Shown here: positions 17,665-25,903 of the stretch, in pieces
How the letters are laid out: every line of letters starts with the position of its first letter
Position numbering within the stretch: the stretch's first letter is position 1
NCBI GenBank assembly: GCA_046756245.1
Contig: JBHHVZ010000017.1
Span: forward strand, 1 to 37,046
DNA: 37,046 nt
Direction: 5' to 3'
Source: G021776435 sp046756245
Lineage (GTDB): Bacteria > Pseudomonadota > Alphaproteobacteria > Caulobacterales > Parvularculaceae
Made by a program: the position numbers and the translations under genes
Notes under the pieces: generated by a model
What the model was told of the DNA's origin: nothing
What the model saw: the letters and a program-made list of their open reading frames with translations, nothing else
Databases searched by the model: none

Positions 17665-18426
17665 TTAGTCCGCGCCTTCGCCCACGCCGCCAAACCGGCG
17701 TTCGCGAAGACGATACTCTTTGATAGCCTGTTCGAAATGAGCGCGATCGAAATCCGGCCACAGCACGTCCAGAAAGACATATTCGGCATAGGCTGCTTGC
17801 CAGAGAAGAAAATTGCTGATGCGCTTCTCGCCGCTGGTGCGAATGATGAGTTCGGGATCGGGCGCGCCGGCGGTATCGAGATGCCGCTCGAAAGCGCCTT
17901 CATCCAGCACCTTGGGATTAATTGCGCCGTCATGCACAGCGTGAGCGAATGAACGCGCAGCGCGCAACAATTCGTCGCGTCCGCCATAATTAAATGCGAT
18001 CTGTAACGTGAATCGTTGATTTCCGCTTGTTTCCTTTTCCGCACGTGCAACAAGCGACCGCAGTTCGCGATCCAGACTTTCGCGATCGCCAATGATCCGT
18101 ACGCGCACGCCTTCTTTTTTTAAGCGCGGCAAATCCTCCGCGATAAACTTACGGAGCAAGGTCATTAAATCGCGCACTTCGCCGGCCGGCCGGCGCCAAT
18201 TCTCCGTAGAAAAACTGTAGAGCGTCAAATAGCTGAGACCGAGATCGCCGGCCGTCTCCACGGCCCGGCGCGCCGCTTCAACGCCCGCGCGATGCCCAGC
18301 AGCCCGCGGCAGTCCGCGTGCGGTCGCCCAACGGCCGTTGCCGTCCATGATAATGGCGACATGTCGGGGCGTGAAATCTCCGCCGCCACTTTCAGGCGCC
18401 ATTTCCGACATCAGCTTGGGCGTCAC
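17665..18426 (-). CDS. uppS: undecaprenyl diphosphate synthase UppS
   Basis: The cis-prenyltransferase that builds the C55 lipid carrier for peptidoglycan and O-antigen. The 253-residue protein has HVAIIMDGNGRWATARGLPR with the catalytic aspartate, YLTLYSFSTENWRRP, LQIAFNYGGRDEL and the C-terminal PDPELIIRTSGEKRISNFLLWQAAYAEYVF. The GTG start at 18426 is supported by AAGGAGGT seven bases upstream. In-frame ATG codons at 18411 and 18402 lack such a site. Confidence 0.96.
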   Translation of the reverse strand: MTPKLMSEMAPESGGGDFTPRHVAIIMDGNGRWATARGLPRAAGHRAGVEAARRAVETAGDLGLSYLTLYSFSTENWRRPAGEVRDLMTLLRKFIAEDLPRLKKEGVRVRIIGDRESLDRELRSLVARAEKETSGNQRFTLQIAFNYGGRDELLRAARSFAHAVHDGAINPKVLDEGAFERHLDTAGAPDPELIIRTSGEKRISNFLLWQAAYAEYVFLDVLWPDFDRAHFEQAIKEYRLRERRFGGVGEGAD

Positions 18427-18490
18427 GCAACGACCTCCTTATTCGTCGAGGCGGCAAACGACGAGACCGCGCTTAACAAGGGCGTCGGTA

Positions 18491-19045
18491 TTAAACATGC
18501 ATAATCTCCGCCTCTTTGCTCGCCAGCGTTTCATCCACATGCTTGACCATTTCGTCAGTCAGTTTCTGGACATCTTCGGAAAGCTTTTTTTGTTCGTCTT
18601 CGCTGACATGTTCCGCCTTCTTTATCGCATCCATACCCTCGCGCCGCACATTTCGGATGGCGACCTTCGCCTGCTCCGCGTATTTTCCCGCCACCTTGCT
18701 AAGCTCGACGCGCCGCTCTTCGGTAAGCGTCGGAATCGGAATGCGCACATTGGTTCCGTCGACAACCGGATTAACGCCAATCCCGGATTCGCGGATCGCC
18801 TTTTCAACAGCGCCGACGAGTCCCTTATCCCATACCTGGATTGAAATCATGCGCGGATCTGGAATACTGATCGTTCCAAGCTGGCTGACGGGCATATGCG
18901 ACCCATAAGCGTCCACGGATATGGGTTCGACCAGCGCGGCTGACGCACGGCCCGTGCGCAGCCCGGAAAACTCGGATTTCAGCGCCGCGATCGCTCCTTC
19001 CATTCGCCTTTTGAGATCCTTGAGGTCAACGCCGCTGATGCTCAT
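18491..19045 (-). CDS. frr: ribosome recycling factor Frr
   Basis: Splits post-termination ribosomes together with EF-G. The 184-residue protein shows the standard RRF sequence: FSGLRTGRASAALVEPISVDAYG, IQVWDKGLVGAVEKAIRESGIGVNP, and the helical-bundle segments LTEERRVELSKVAGKYAEQAKVAIRNVRR. Usual length, ATG start. It lies between pyrH and uppS, the conserved bacterial position. Confidence 0.97.
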   Translation of the reverse strand: MSISGVDLKDLKRRMEGAIAALKSEFSGLRTGRASAALVEPISVDAYGSHMPVSQLGTISIPDPRMISIQVWDKGLVGAVEKAIRESGIGVNPVVDGTNVRIPIPTLTEERRVELSKVAGKYAEQAKVAIRNVRREGMDAIKKAEHVSEDEQKKLSEDVQKLTDEMVKHVDETLASKEAEIMHV

Positions 19046-19104
19046 CTTCTTTGTCTCCTATGGCCGTCTATAGGCTGATTTTACGGCGAAAAGCGGGCGT
19101 TGTC

Positions 19105-19851
19105 TCACTCATCCGCAATAACCGTATGCGGTCCGTCGCCCGTCAGCGCGCCGACGACGCCGCCCTCCTGACAGATCGGAAAGACGACGATTGGAATACC
19201 GTTTTCACGGGTGAGTGCGATCGCTGTCTGATCCATAACTTTCAAATCGCGTAACAGCACCTCATGATAGGTTAGTTTGTCGAACCGTTCAGCGTCTGCG
19301 TGAACTTTAGGATCAGCGGCGTAAACGCCGTCGACCTGGGTGCCTTTTAGCAGAGCGTCGCAGCCCATCTCGGCCGAACGCAACGCAGCCGCCGTGTCGG
19401 TCGTAAAGAACGGATTGCCGGTCCCGGCCGCAAAAATCACGACGCGGCCTTTTTCCATGTGACGTATCGCGCGGCGACGAATGTAGGGCTCGCATATCGC
19501 CGTCATCTCAATCGCAGACAGGACACGCGTATAAAGATCGATGCGCTCGAGCGCGTTTTGCATCGCCAGCGCGTTCATGACTGTCGCCAGCATGCCGACA
19601 TAATCAGCGCTTGCGCGCTCCATGCCGTGGGCGGCTTGAGAGACGCCCCGGAAAATGTTGCCGCCGCCGATCACCAGACTGATTTCACAGCCCAGTTCGG
19701 TGGCGTCCTTCACTTCGCGAGCGATGCGTTGAACGGTATCCTGATCGATCCCATATTGACCGGGACCCATCAACGCTTCACCCGAAATTTTCAAAAGCAC
19801 CCTGCGATAGCGGATCGCGCCAGATGAAGGAGCGGCTTGGGGTTTCGGCAT
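19105..19851 (-). CDS. pyrH: UMP kinase PyrH
   Basis: Phosphorylates UMP to UDP; a hexameric amino-acid-kinase-fold enzyme. The 248-residue product has YRRVLLKISGEALMG, LVIGGGNIFRG, the DYVGMLATVMNALAMQNAL helix, RHMEKGRVVIFAAGTGNPFFTTDTAA, and the C-terminal DLKVMDQTAIALTRENGIPI. The ATG at 19851 is chosen; an upstream extension to 19950 is arginine-rich and unlike the family. tsf lies about 200 bases upstream, a larger gap than elsewhere in the operon. Confidence 0.96.
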   Translation of the reverse strand: MPKPQAAPSSGAIRYRRVLLKISGEALMGPGQYGIDQDTVQRIAREVKDATELGCEISLVIGGGNIFRGVSQAAHGMERASADYVGMLATVMNALAMQNALERIDLYTRVLSAIEMTAICEPYIRRRAIRHMEKGRVVIFAAGTGNPFFTTDTAAALRSAEMGCDALLKGTQVDGVYAADPKVHADAERFDKLTYHEVLLRDLKVMDQTAIALTRENGIPIVVFPICQEGGVVGALTGDGPHTVIADE

Positions 19852-20031
19852 ATGGAACCCTGTGTCTTGACGACGCGCAGCAACGTATGCGCGCCCGCGC
19901 GGAAATCGGCGATGCGCCTGCGCGCCCGTTTCCGCCAAATTGGGCGTCACCTTAGGAAAGCCGGGCGCTTTTGCAAGCGGGATGACAGAATCAGGCGGGG
20001 CGGGCCATTCCGGCCTCGTCGCCGCTCCAGC

Positions 20032-20052
20032 CCAATAGAATCAGTCTATTGG
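20032..20052 (-). other. hairpin just downstream of tsf
   Basis: A perfect 8-bp inverted repeat, CCAATAGA / TCTATTGG, with a 5-base loop begins three bases after the tsf stop. There is no T tract on the minus strand, so it is more likely an RNA-stability or processing hairpin than an intrinsic terminator. Confidence 0.5.
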
Positions 20053-20055
20053 CGT

Positions 20056-20964
20056 CTAGTCGCCGCCCGCGGACTTTTCGACGCCCTCGCCCAACTCGAA
20101 CCGCACGAAACCGACAAGCTCCACTGGCGCGCCGATATCCTTGGCCGTGTTTTCCAGCACCTTGGCGATTTTGGTTTCATTGTCGATCACAAATACCTGT
20201 TCGAGGAGAACGGCTTCTTCGTAGAATTTGCGCAGACGGCCTTCGACCATTTTCTCAATGATATTTTCGGGCTTGCCCGAGGCGCGCGCCTGATCCGCCA
20301 GGATAGCCTTTTCACGCCCGAGCACGGCCGGATCAAGATCTTCAATTCGAGTCGCCAACGGTCGCGCCGCCGCCACGTGCATGGCGATCTTGCGGCCAAT
20401 CTCATCGAGCGCATCCTTGGCGCCCGAAGACTTGAGGCCGACCAGAACGCCGATCTTGCCGGCGCCGTCAACAACTTTCGTGTGCACATAAGAGGCGACT
20501 ACGCCTTCATCGACGGCGACGCCGTCCGTACGACGCAGGTTCATGTTTTCGCCGATCTGGCCGACCATCTCGGCGATATATTCATCCACCGATTTGCCAG
20601 CGCCCGGATATTCAGCCGCCCGCAGCCGTTCGAGATCGCCATCTACGCTCAGCGCGACCTGAGCGATTTCCCCAACCATCTTCTGAAAGATTTCATTACG
20701 GGCAACGAAATCAGTTTCCGAATTGATTTCGACGACAACGCCCGCAGCCCTCCGCGCGCCGGATTCGACGGCGACGGCGACGAGACCTTCCGCAGCGGTT
20801 CGGCCGGCTTTCTTGGCCGCTTTCGAAAGTCCTTTCTTGCGCAGCCAATCGACCGCGGCTTCCATATCGGCGCTGGTCTCGTTGAGCGCCGTCTTGCAAT
20901 CCATCATGCCTGCGCCGGTTTTACCGCGCAGCTCTTTCACCATCGAAGCGGTGATGCCGGACAT
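20056..20964 (-). CDS. tsf: translation elongation factor Ts
   Basis: The guanine nucleotide exchange factor for EF-Tu. The 302-residue protein starts MSGITASMVKELRGKTGAGMM and continues DCKTALNETSADMEAAVDWL (UBA-like domain). It has the exchange-core motif NSETDFVARNEIFQ and two repeated core subdomains. The ATG at 20964 is preceded by AAGGAGCA-type sequence. It follows rpsB by 145 bases; no clear terminator is visible between them. Confidence 0.97.
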   Translation of the reverse strand: MSGITASMVKELRGKTGAGMMDCKTALNETSADMEAAVDWLRKKGLSKAAKKAGRTAAEGLVAVAVESGARRAAGVVVEINSETDFVARNEIFQKMVGEIAQVALSVDGDLERLRAAEYPGAGKSVDEYIAEMVGQIGENMNLRRTDGVAVDEGVVASYVHTKVVDGAGKIGVLVGLKSSGAKDALDEIGRKIAMHVAAARPLATRIEDLDPAVLGREKAILADQARASGKPENIIEKMVEGRLRKFYEEAVLLEQVFVIDNETKIAKVLENTAKDIGAPVELVGFVRFELGEGVEKSAGGD

Positions 20965-21109
20965 GTCTGATGCTCCTTTCCACTGAGCGTAAATCAACGG
21001 GCGAAACGGGCCCGTGCGGGGATTTGGCGGCTGCGCGCCGACACTGCGTCCGCCGGCGCCGCGCCACTTGTTTTCATCTGCGGCGCACAGGCTCGGACAA
21101 ATGGAACCG

Positions 21110-22027
21110 TCAGGCCTCTGCGGCGGCTTTTTCGCCTTCGGCGGGCTGAGACACAGGGCTTGCTTCGTCGCGGTCATCCTCGGCCGGACCTGCGCTTTCT
21201 GCGGCAGAATTCGATTCCGCGTCGGCCGATTGCGCATTGGGATTTTCGGCCGCCTCGCCGGCGCTCGCCGGTTTTTCAGCTGCAGCCGGCTCGGTTGGCG
21301 CTTCTTCCATCGCGCCGATATCGACGCCTAACGCAGCCTGGCTCGCCGAAATGCCGTCGAGCACAGCGTCCGCCACGAGATTGCAGTAAAGCGCAATCGC
21401 ACGCGACGCATCGTCATTGCCCGGGATAACAAAATCGATGTCGTCGGGGCTGCAATTGGTGTCGACGACGGCGACGACCGGGATATTCAGTTTTTTGGCT
21501 TCCTTGACCGCGATCGATTCCTTGGCGACGTCGATGACGAACATAAGATCGGGAAGTCCGCCGAGTTCGCGAATGCCGCCCAGCGATGCGTTGAGCTTTT
21601 CCTTCTCCCGCGTGAGGTGAAGCTGTTCTTTCTTGGTGAGGCCCTGCCCGCCGCCGGCGAGACGTTCCTCCATATCTTTCAGGCGGCGGATTGAATTGGA
21701 GATCGTCTCCCAATTGGTCAGCGTCCCGCCAAGCCAGCGAACATTCATGTAGTACTGCGCGCACCGTTCGGCCGCTTCGGCGATCGGCGCCTGCGCCTGG
21801 CGTTTGGTGCCGACGAAAAGGATGCGCCCGCCGCCGGCCACAACGTCGCGAATCTTGACCAGCGCCTGATGTAGAAGCGGCACCGTCTGCGAGAGATCGA
21901 TAATGTGAATGCCGTTGCGGTCGCCGAAAATGAAAGGGTTCATTTTCGGATCCCAGCGATGGGTCTGATGGCCGAAATGAACGCCAGCCTCGAGCAGCTG
22001 GCGCATGGAAAATTCTGGCAGCGCCAT
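21110..22027 (-). CDS. rpsB: 30S ribosomal protein S2 with acidic C-terminal tail
   Basis: Ribosomal protein S2, 305 residues. Residues 1-240 are a standard S2 core (FSMRQLLEAGVHFGHQTHRW, GIHIIDLSQTVPLL, RWLGGTLTNWETI, DVAKESIAVKEAKKLNIPVV). Residues about 241-305 are a low-complexity Ala/Glu/Pro/Ser tail with no fold, longer than in many relatives. The ATG at 22027 is preceded by GAAGGAGAC. It heads the long operon and has its own promoter and a leader of about 95 nt with possible secondary structure. Confidence 0.97.
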   Translation of the reverse strand: MALPEFSMRQLLEAGVHFGHQTHRWDPKMNPFIFGDRNGIHIIDLSQTVPLLHQALVKIRDVVAGGGRILFVGTKRQAQAPIAEAAERCAQYYMNVRWLGGTLTNWETISNSIRRLKDMEERLAGGGQGLTKKEQLHLTREKEKLNASLGGIRELGGLPDLMFVIDVAKESIAVKEAKKLNIPVVAVVDTNCSPDDIDFVIPGNDDASRAIALYCNLVADAVLDGISASQAALGVDIGAMEEAPTEPAAAEKPASAGEAAENPNAQSADAESNSAAESAGPAEDDRDEASPVSQPAEGEKAAAEA

Positions 22028-22035
22028 GGTCGTCT

Positions 22036-22065
22036 CCTTCGGTTTTTCCGCCGCAGCGCCGAAAG
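22036..22065 (-). promoter_or_regulatory. hairpin overlapping the rpsB ribosome-binding site
   Basis: In the minus-strand leader CTTTCGG (22059-22065) can pair over seven positions (one G-U) with CCGAAGG (22036-22042). The second arm contains part of the GAAGGAG ribosome-binding site, so folding could hide it. This would suit autogenous control by S2, which is known for rpsB in other bacteria; here it is inference. Confidence 0.35.
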
Positions 22066-22129
22066 AGCCTGCCCGAGCCGTTTGTCCGGACACGCCACCG
22101 AGGATGGCGCTGCGTGTGAGATGGCGCGC

Positions 22130-22158
22130 CCTATACGCGCTCCTGCGCCGATTATCAA
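22130..22158 (-). promoter_or_regulatory. promoter of the rpsB-tsf operon
   Basis: On the minus strand TTGATA (22153-22158) and TATAGG (22130-22135) are separated by exactly 17 bases, giving a good housekeeping-sigma promoter. Transcription would start near 22123 and leave a leader of about 95 nt before rpsB. Confidence 0.65.
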
Positions 22159-22217
22159 CAGGCGAAACCTCAGGATCCCTGCTTTGAAGGTTAAAATCGT
22201 CTGCGACGGGCCTCGCG

Positions 22218-25200
22218 TCAGACAAGCTCGACGTCGGCGACGCCGTCGACGGTCTTGAGCGCGCCGCGCATGGCCGGCGTGCAGGCGGCGCGTTGTGGCA
22301 GCGTGATTTCAACCTCGCGGCCGGTCTCCGGCAGGCGCAGTTTCACGATCACCTGGCCTTCTTCCTGCGGCGAGGCCGGTTTCACAGCCGCCAGGCGGCG
22401 TTTGACGCCTTCAAGCGCGGCGGCCGAAAGCGCCTCGATGCGCAACTGGGACGTCGCGCCCGCCGCCGCCGTATCGAGCCGGCGAACGCTTTCGCCGGTA
22501 AACCGCACATCGCCGTCGCGTTCTTCCGCGGTCACGGAAAACAGCACCAAGGTTCCGACCTCCAACAGGTCGCGCGACGTCGCGAGAATTTCCGAAAAAA
22601 CCATGATTTCGTATTCGCCGGTCGCATCCGAGCACTCCACCCAGGCGAAGGGCCGTCCGTTCTTCGACCGCCGCACGCGCAGCGCCCGGATCACCCCGGC
22701 CATCAGGAATCCGGCGCGGCCCGCTTTGGCCCGCTCAAGTCCTTCCGTGTAGGCGACTACGTTGAGCCTGCGCAGTTCAAGCGCATAGTCGTCGAGCGGA
22801 TGGCCGCTGAAATAAAAGCCGAGCCCGGCGCGCTCCTCATCGAGGCGGACGAGCGGCGGCCATTCGTCGACCGCAGGCAGCTTCGGACGCTCAAGCGCCG
22901 GCGCGGCGGCGAGGTCGAAAAGCCCGGCCTGATTGCTGTCGCGCTCCTCGAATGAATGCGCGGACGTACGGATAAGCAGGTCGGCCGCAGCGAAGGCCTG
23001 GGCGCGCGATTCGCAAAGCCCCTCGAATGCGCCGGCGCGCGCGAGGTTCTCCATTGCGCGCTTGCCGACAAGCTTCAGATCGAGGCGTTCGGCGAAGTCG
23101 TGAACATCCTTGAACGGCCCGCCGTTCCGGCGCATTTCGACGATGTGATTCATCGCCGCCTCGCCGACATTCTTGATCGCGGACAGCGCATATAGAATGG
23201 CGCCGTCCTCGACCGAAAAATCGGCTTCCGACGCATTCACATGCGGCGGGCGGACTTCAACGCCGGCGCGCCTCGCTTCTTTCAGAAACACCGCCAGCTT
23301 GTCGGTGTTGGCGCGGTCGAGCGACATCGATGCGGCCAGAAATTCCGCCGCATGGTTGGCTTTGAGATACGCCGTCTGGTAAGCAATCAGCGCGTAAGCT
23401 GCGGCGTGCGACTTGTTGAACCCGTAGCCGGCGAATTTCTGAACGAGATCGAAGATCCGCGACGCCTTTGAAGCATCAACGCCGCGCTCGGCCGCTCCCT
23501 CGACAAACCGCTTGCGCTGACGGTCCATCTCGGCCTTGTTCTTCTTGCCCATGGCGCGGCGCAGGAGATCGGCTTCGCCCAACGAATATCCGGACAGGAT
23601 CTGCGCGATCTGCATCACCTGCTCCTGATAAATGATGACGCCGTAAGTTTCCTTGAGAACGCCTTCCAGTTTCGGATGCAGATAATCCGGTGACTGACGG
23701 CCCTGCTTTCGCTCAATGTAGGTTGGTATGTTCTCCATCGGGCCCGGCCGATAAAGCGACACGAGCGCGATGATATCTTCAAGCGTGTCCGGTTTCATGG
23801 CGCGAAGGGTTGCGCGCATGCCGGCGCTTTCAAGCTGGAATACGCCGACCGCCGCGCCTTCGCCAAGCATCTCGAATGTCGGCCGGTCATCGAGCGGCAG
23901 CGCGGACATATCGATTGAGACGCCGCGCCGGGACAGAAGCGCAAGCGCGCGCGCAACAACGGTCAGCGTCTTCAGTCCGAGAAAATCGAATTTAACGAGG
24001 CCCGCCGGCTCGACCCATTTCATGTTGAACTGGGTGACCGGCATGTCGGAACGCGGGTCGCGGTACAGCGGCACCAATTCATCGAGCGGCCGGTCGCTAA
24101 TGACGACGCCGGCGGCGTGGGTTGACGCGTGACGGTAGAGGCCTTCGAGCTTCAGCGCGTTTTTGAGCAGCGCTGCAACGGAATCATCGTTGTCGCGCTC
24201 GTCAGCAAGCCGCGGCTCCGTTTCCACGGCTTCGGCCAGCGTGATCGGATTCGCCGGATTGTTCGGCACCAGCTTGCACAGCCTGTCGACCTGGCCAAAC
24301 GGCATATTCAGTACACGGCCGACGTCGCGCAGCACCGCACGCGCCTGAAGCTTGCCAAAGGTGATAATCTGCGCGACGCGATCGACCCCGTATTTCTGCT
24401 GAACATAGCGGATCACCTCATCGCGCCGGTCCTGGCAGAAATCGATGTCGAAATCGGGCATCGACACCCGTTCGGGGTTGAGGAACCGCTCGAACAGCAG
24501 ACCAAAGCGCAACGGATCGAGATCGGTGATGGTCAGCGCCCAGGCGACCAGCGATCCTGCGCCGGAACCGCGCCCCGGTCCGACCGGAATGCGGCGGGCC
24601 TTCGTCCACTTGATGAAATCGGCGACGATAAGGAAATAGCCTGGAAAGCCCATCCGGTTGATGATCTGCAACTCGCTGTCGAGCCGGCCCCAGTACTCGT
24701 CTTCCGGCGCGGCGAGCGGAATTGCAGCAAGTCTCGCCTTGAGCCCGGCGCGCGCCTGCCGGTCGAGCTCCTGCGCCTCGGCGTCGGTTCCGCCATTGCC
24801 GGCGCCGGATACGAACCTGGGCAAAATCGGATCACAACGGCGGGGCCGGAATGCGCAGCGCCGCGCAATTTCAAGCGTGTTCTCAACCGCCTCAGGCAGG
24901 TCTTCGAACAGTTTCGCCATTTCGTCGCCCGACTTGAAATAATGGTCGGGCGTCACCCGGCGACGGTCTTCCTGATGCACATAGGCGCCTTCCGCGATGC
25001 AAAGCAACGCGTCGTGCGCTTCATAGTCGTCTGGAGACGGAAAGAACGGTTCGTTGGCCGCGATTAGCGGCAATTTCAGGTCATATGCAAATTCGAGAAG
25101 CGTTTCCTCGACCGACGATGATTCGCGCGCCCGGTGACGGTGAAGCTCGATATAAAGACGGCCAGGAAACAGCGCGGCCAGACGGGCAAGCGCCTCGCGC

Positions 25201-25664
25201 GCTTCGCTGCGGCGTCCGTCGCGCAATAGTCGATCGACAGGCCCGTCGTAGCCGCCCGTCAGACAGATCAGTCCCGTTTGCCGGCGCGCAAGCCGATCGA
25301 GATCGCTGCAGGGTCCGTCGTCGCGCGCCGAGTTCAGAAACGCCGCGCTCGAAATCTTCAGGAGATTTTGATAGCCTTCTTCATTTTGCGCCAGCAACAC
25401 GAGCGACGGTTGCCGGGCGCCGCGTTCTTCATGCAGACTGAACGTTTTGCCGTCGAAGGCCTGTTGCACGCCGACGATGGGCTGGATTCCGGCGGCGCTC
25501 AGGGTTTCGGAAATCTCCATCGCGCCGAAGAGATTATTGGTGTCGGTGACCGCCGCCGCCGGCATGGCGTGCTTCAGGCACAGCTCTTTCAGCGCAGGCA
25601 CGCGGATCGCCCCCTCCGCCATGGAATAGGCCGAATGAAGATGGAGATGAACAAACCCCGCCAC
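22218..25664 (-). CDS. dnaE: DNA polymerase III subunit alpha (replicative DnaE1)
   Basis: The catalytic subunit of the replicative polymerase, 1148 residues from the GTG at 25664. Domains in order: N-terminal PHP (FVHLHLHSAYSMAEGAIR), palm with PVGPGRGSGAGSLVAWAL and the catalytic PDFDIDFCQDRRDEVI, fingers, HhH region (KFAGYGFNKSHAAAYALIAYQTAYLK), and a C-terminal OB fold (GFLMAGVIRALRVRRSKNGRPFAWVECSD). The N-terminus and length fit DnaE1, not the mutagenic DnaE2/ImuC. The GTG start matches the family's N-terminus, and a frame reaching 25736 would run through the upstream microprotein gene. It lies 31 bases after that microprotein, so may share its SOS-type promoter. Confidence 0.96.
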   Translation of the reverse strand: MAGFVHLHLHSAYSMAEGAIRVPALKELCLKHAMPAAAVTDTNNLFGAMEISETLSAAGIQPIVGVQQAFDGKTFSLHEERGARQPSLVLLAQNEEGYQNLLKISSAAFLNSARDDGPCSDLDRLARRQTGLICLTGGYDGPVDRLLRDGRRSEAREALARLAALFPGRLYIELHRHRARESSSVEETLLEFAYDLKLPLIAANEPFFPSPDDYEAHDALLCIAEGAYVHQEDRRRVTPDHYFKSGDEMAKLFEDLPEAVENTLEIARRCAFRPRRCDPILPRFVSGAGNGGTDAEAQELDRQARAGLKARLAAIPLAAPEDEYWGRLDSELQIINRMGFPGYFLIVADFIKWTKARRIPVGPGRGSGAGSLVAWALTITDLDPLRFGLLFERFLNPERVSMPDFDIDFCQDRRDEVIRYVQQKYGVDRVAQIITFGKLQARAVLRDVGRVLNMPFGQVDRLCKLVPNNPANPITLAEAVETEPRLADERDNDDSVAALLKNALKLEGLYRHASTHAAGVVISDRPLDELVPLYRDPRSDMPVTQFNMKWVEPAGLVKFDFLGLKTLTVVARALALLSRRGVSIDMSALPLDDRPTFEMLGEGAAVGVFQLESAGMRATLRAMKPDTLEDIIALVSLYRPGPMENIPTYIERKQGRQSPDYLHPKLEGVLKETYGVIIYQEQVMQIAQILSGYSLGEADLLRRAMGKKNKAEMDRQRKRFVEGAAERGVDASKASRIFDLVQKFAGYGFNKSHAAAYALIAYQTAYLKANHAAEFLAASMSLDRANTDKLAVFLKEARRAGVEVRPPHVNASEADFSVEDGAILYALSAIKNVGEAAMNHIVEMRRNGGPFKDVHDFAERLDLKLVGKRAMENLARAGAFEGLCESRAQAFAAADLLIRTSAHSFEERDSNQAGLFDLAAAPALERPKLPAVDEWPPLVRLDEERAGLGFYFSGHPLDDYALELRRLNVVAYTEGLERAKAGRAGFLMAGVIRALRVRRSKNGRPFAWVECSDATGEYEIMVFSEILATSRDLLEVGTLVLFSVTAEERDGDVRFTGESVRRLDTAAAGATSQLRIEALSAAALEGVKRRLAAVKPASPQEEGQVIVKLRLPETGREVEITLPQRAACTPAMRGALKTVDGVADVELV

Positions 25665-25695
25665 CGAACGCCGCTCCGCTTCTAATCGCTGGCCC

Positions 25696-25791
25696 TCACG
25701 CCCCAAGAAGCATGCTCCACAGGCCGGCCGCCCCAATCACCATCATCACTACGCCGAGTCCAATCACGTCGCGCAACGCATCCTTTTCCAT
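25696..25791 (-). CDS. 31-residue membrane microprotein under an SOS-type promoter (SidA-like candidate)
   Basis: A short gene of 31 codons and a TGA stop, starting at ATG 25791 with AAGGA/AGGGA just upstream. The peptide begins MEKDALRDV, and residues about 9-29 form one uninterrupted hydrophobic helix containing a single Trp, ending GA. So it is a single-pass inner-membrane microprotein with a charged N-terminus. A promoter with LexA-type GTTC direct repeats lies 23 bases upstream. Caulobacter SidA, a 29-residue SOS-induced inner-membrane inhibitor of division that acts at FtsW/FtsN, has the same size, topology and control. I cannot compare sequences, so homology is inference. dnaE starts 31 bases downstream in the same orientation. 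Confidence 0.65.
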   Translation of the reverse strand: MEKDALRDVIGLGVVMMVIGAAGLWSMLLGA

Positions 25792-25813
25792 AGGATCCTT
25801 CCCTCATGATTGT

Positions 25814-25855
25814 GTTCGTGTTTTGTTCTATATTCCCTTTTTGTTCCTAAAGCAA
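25814..25855 (-). promoter_or_regulatory. LexA-box-overlapped promoter upstream of the microprotein and dnaE
   Basis: On the minus strand TTGCTT (25850-25855), a 17-base spacer and TATAGA (25827-25832) form a promoter. An exact GAAC-N7-GAAC (25814-25828; plus strand GTTC-N7-GTTC) covers the end of the -10 and the start site. A second near match, ATTC-N7-GTTC on the plus strand (25832-25846), covers the spacer. GTTC-N7-GTTC is the established LexA site in alphaproteobacteria. Repression by LexA and induction by DNA damage are therefore expected. Confidence 0.75.
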
Positions 25856-25903
25856 GCCCCGAATACGAGAAGACCGGAGAGCGCCGTTTTCGGCCCGAAG
25901 CGG

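Noticed and set aside
20032..20052. The hairpin after tsf as an intrinsic terminator.
   Set aside because: No T tract follows it on the minus strand, and pyrH continues the same operon downstream.
22218..25664. DnaE2/ImuC, suggested by the SOS-type promoter upstream.
   Set aside because: The PHP start, length and C-terminal OB region fit DnaE1, and no imuA/imuB genes are present.
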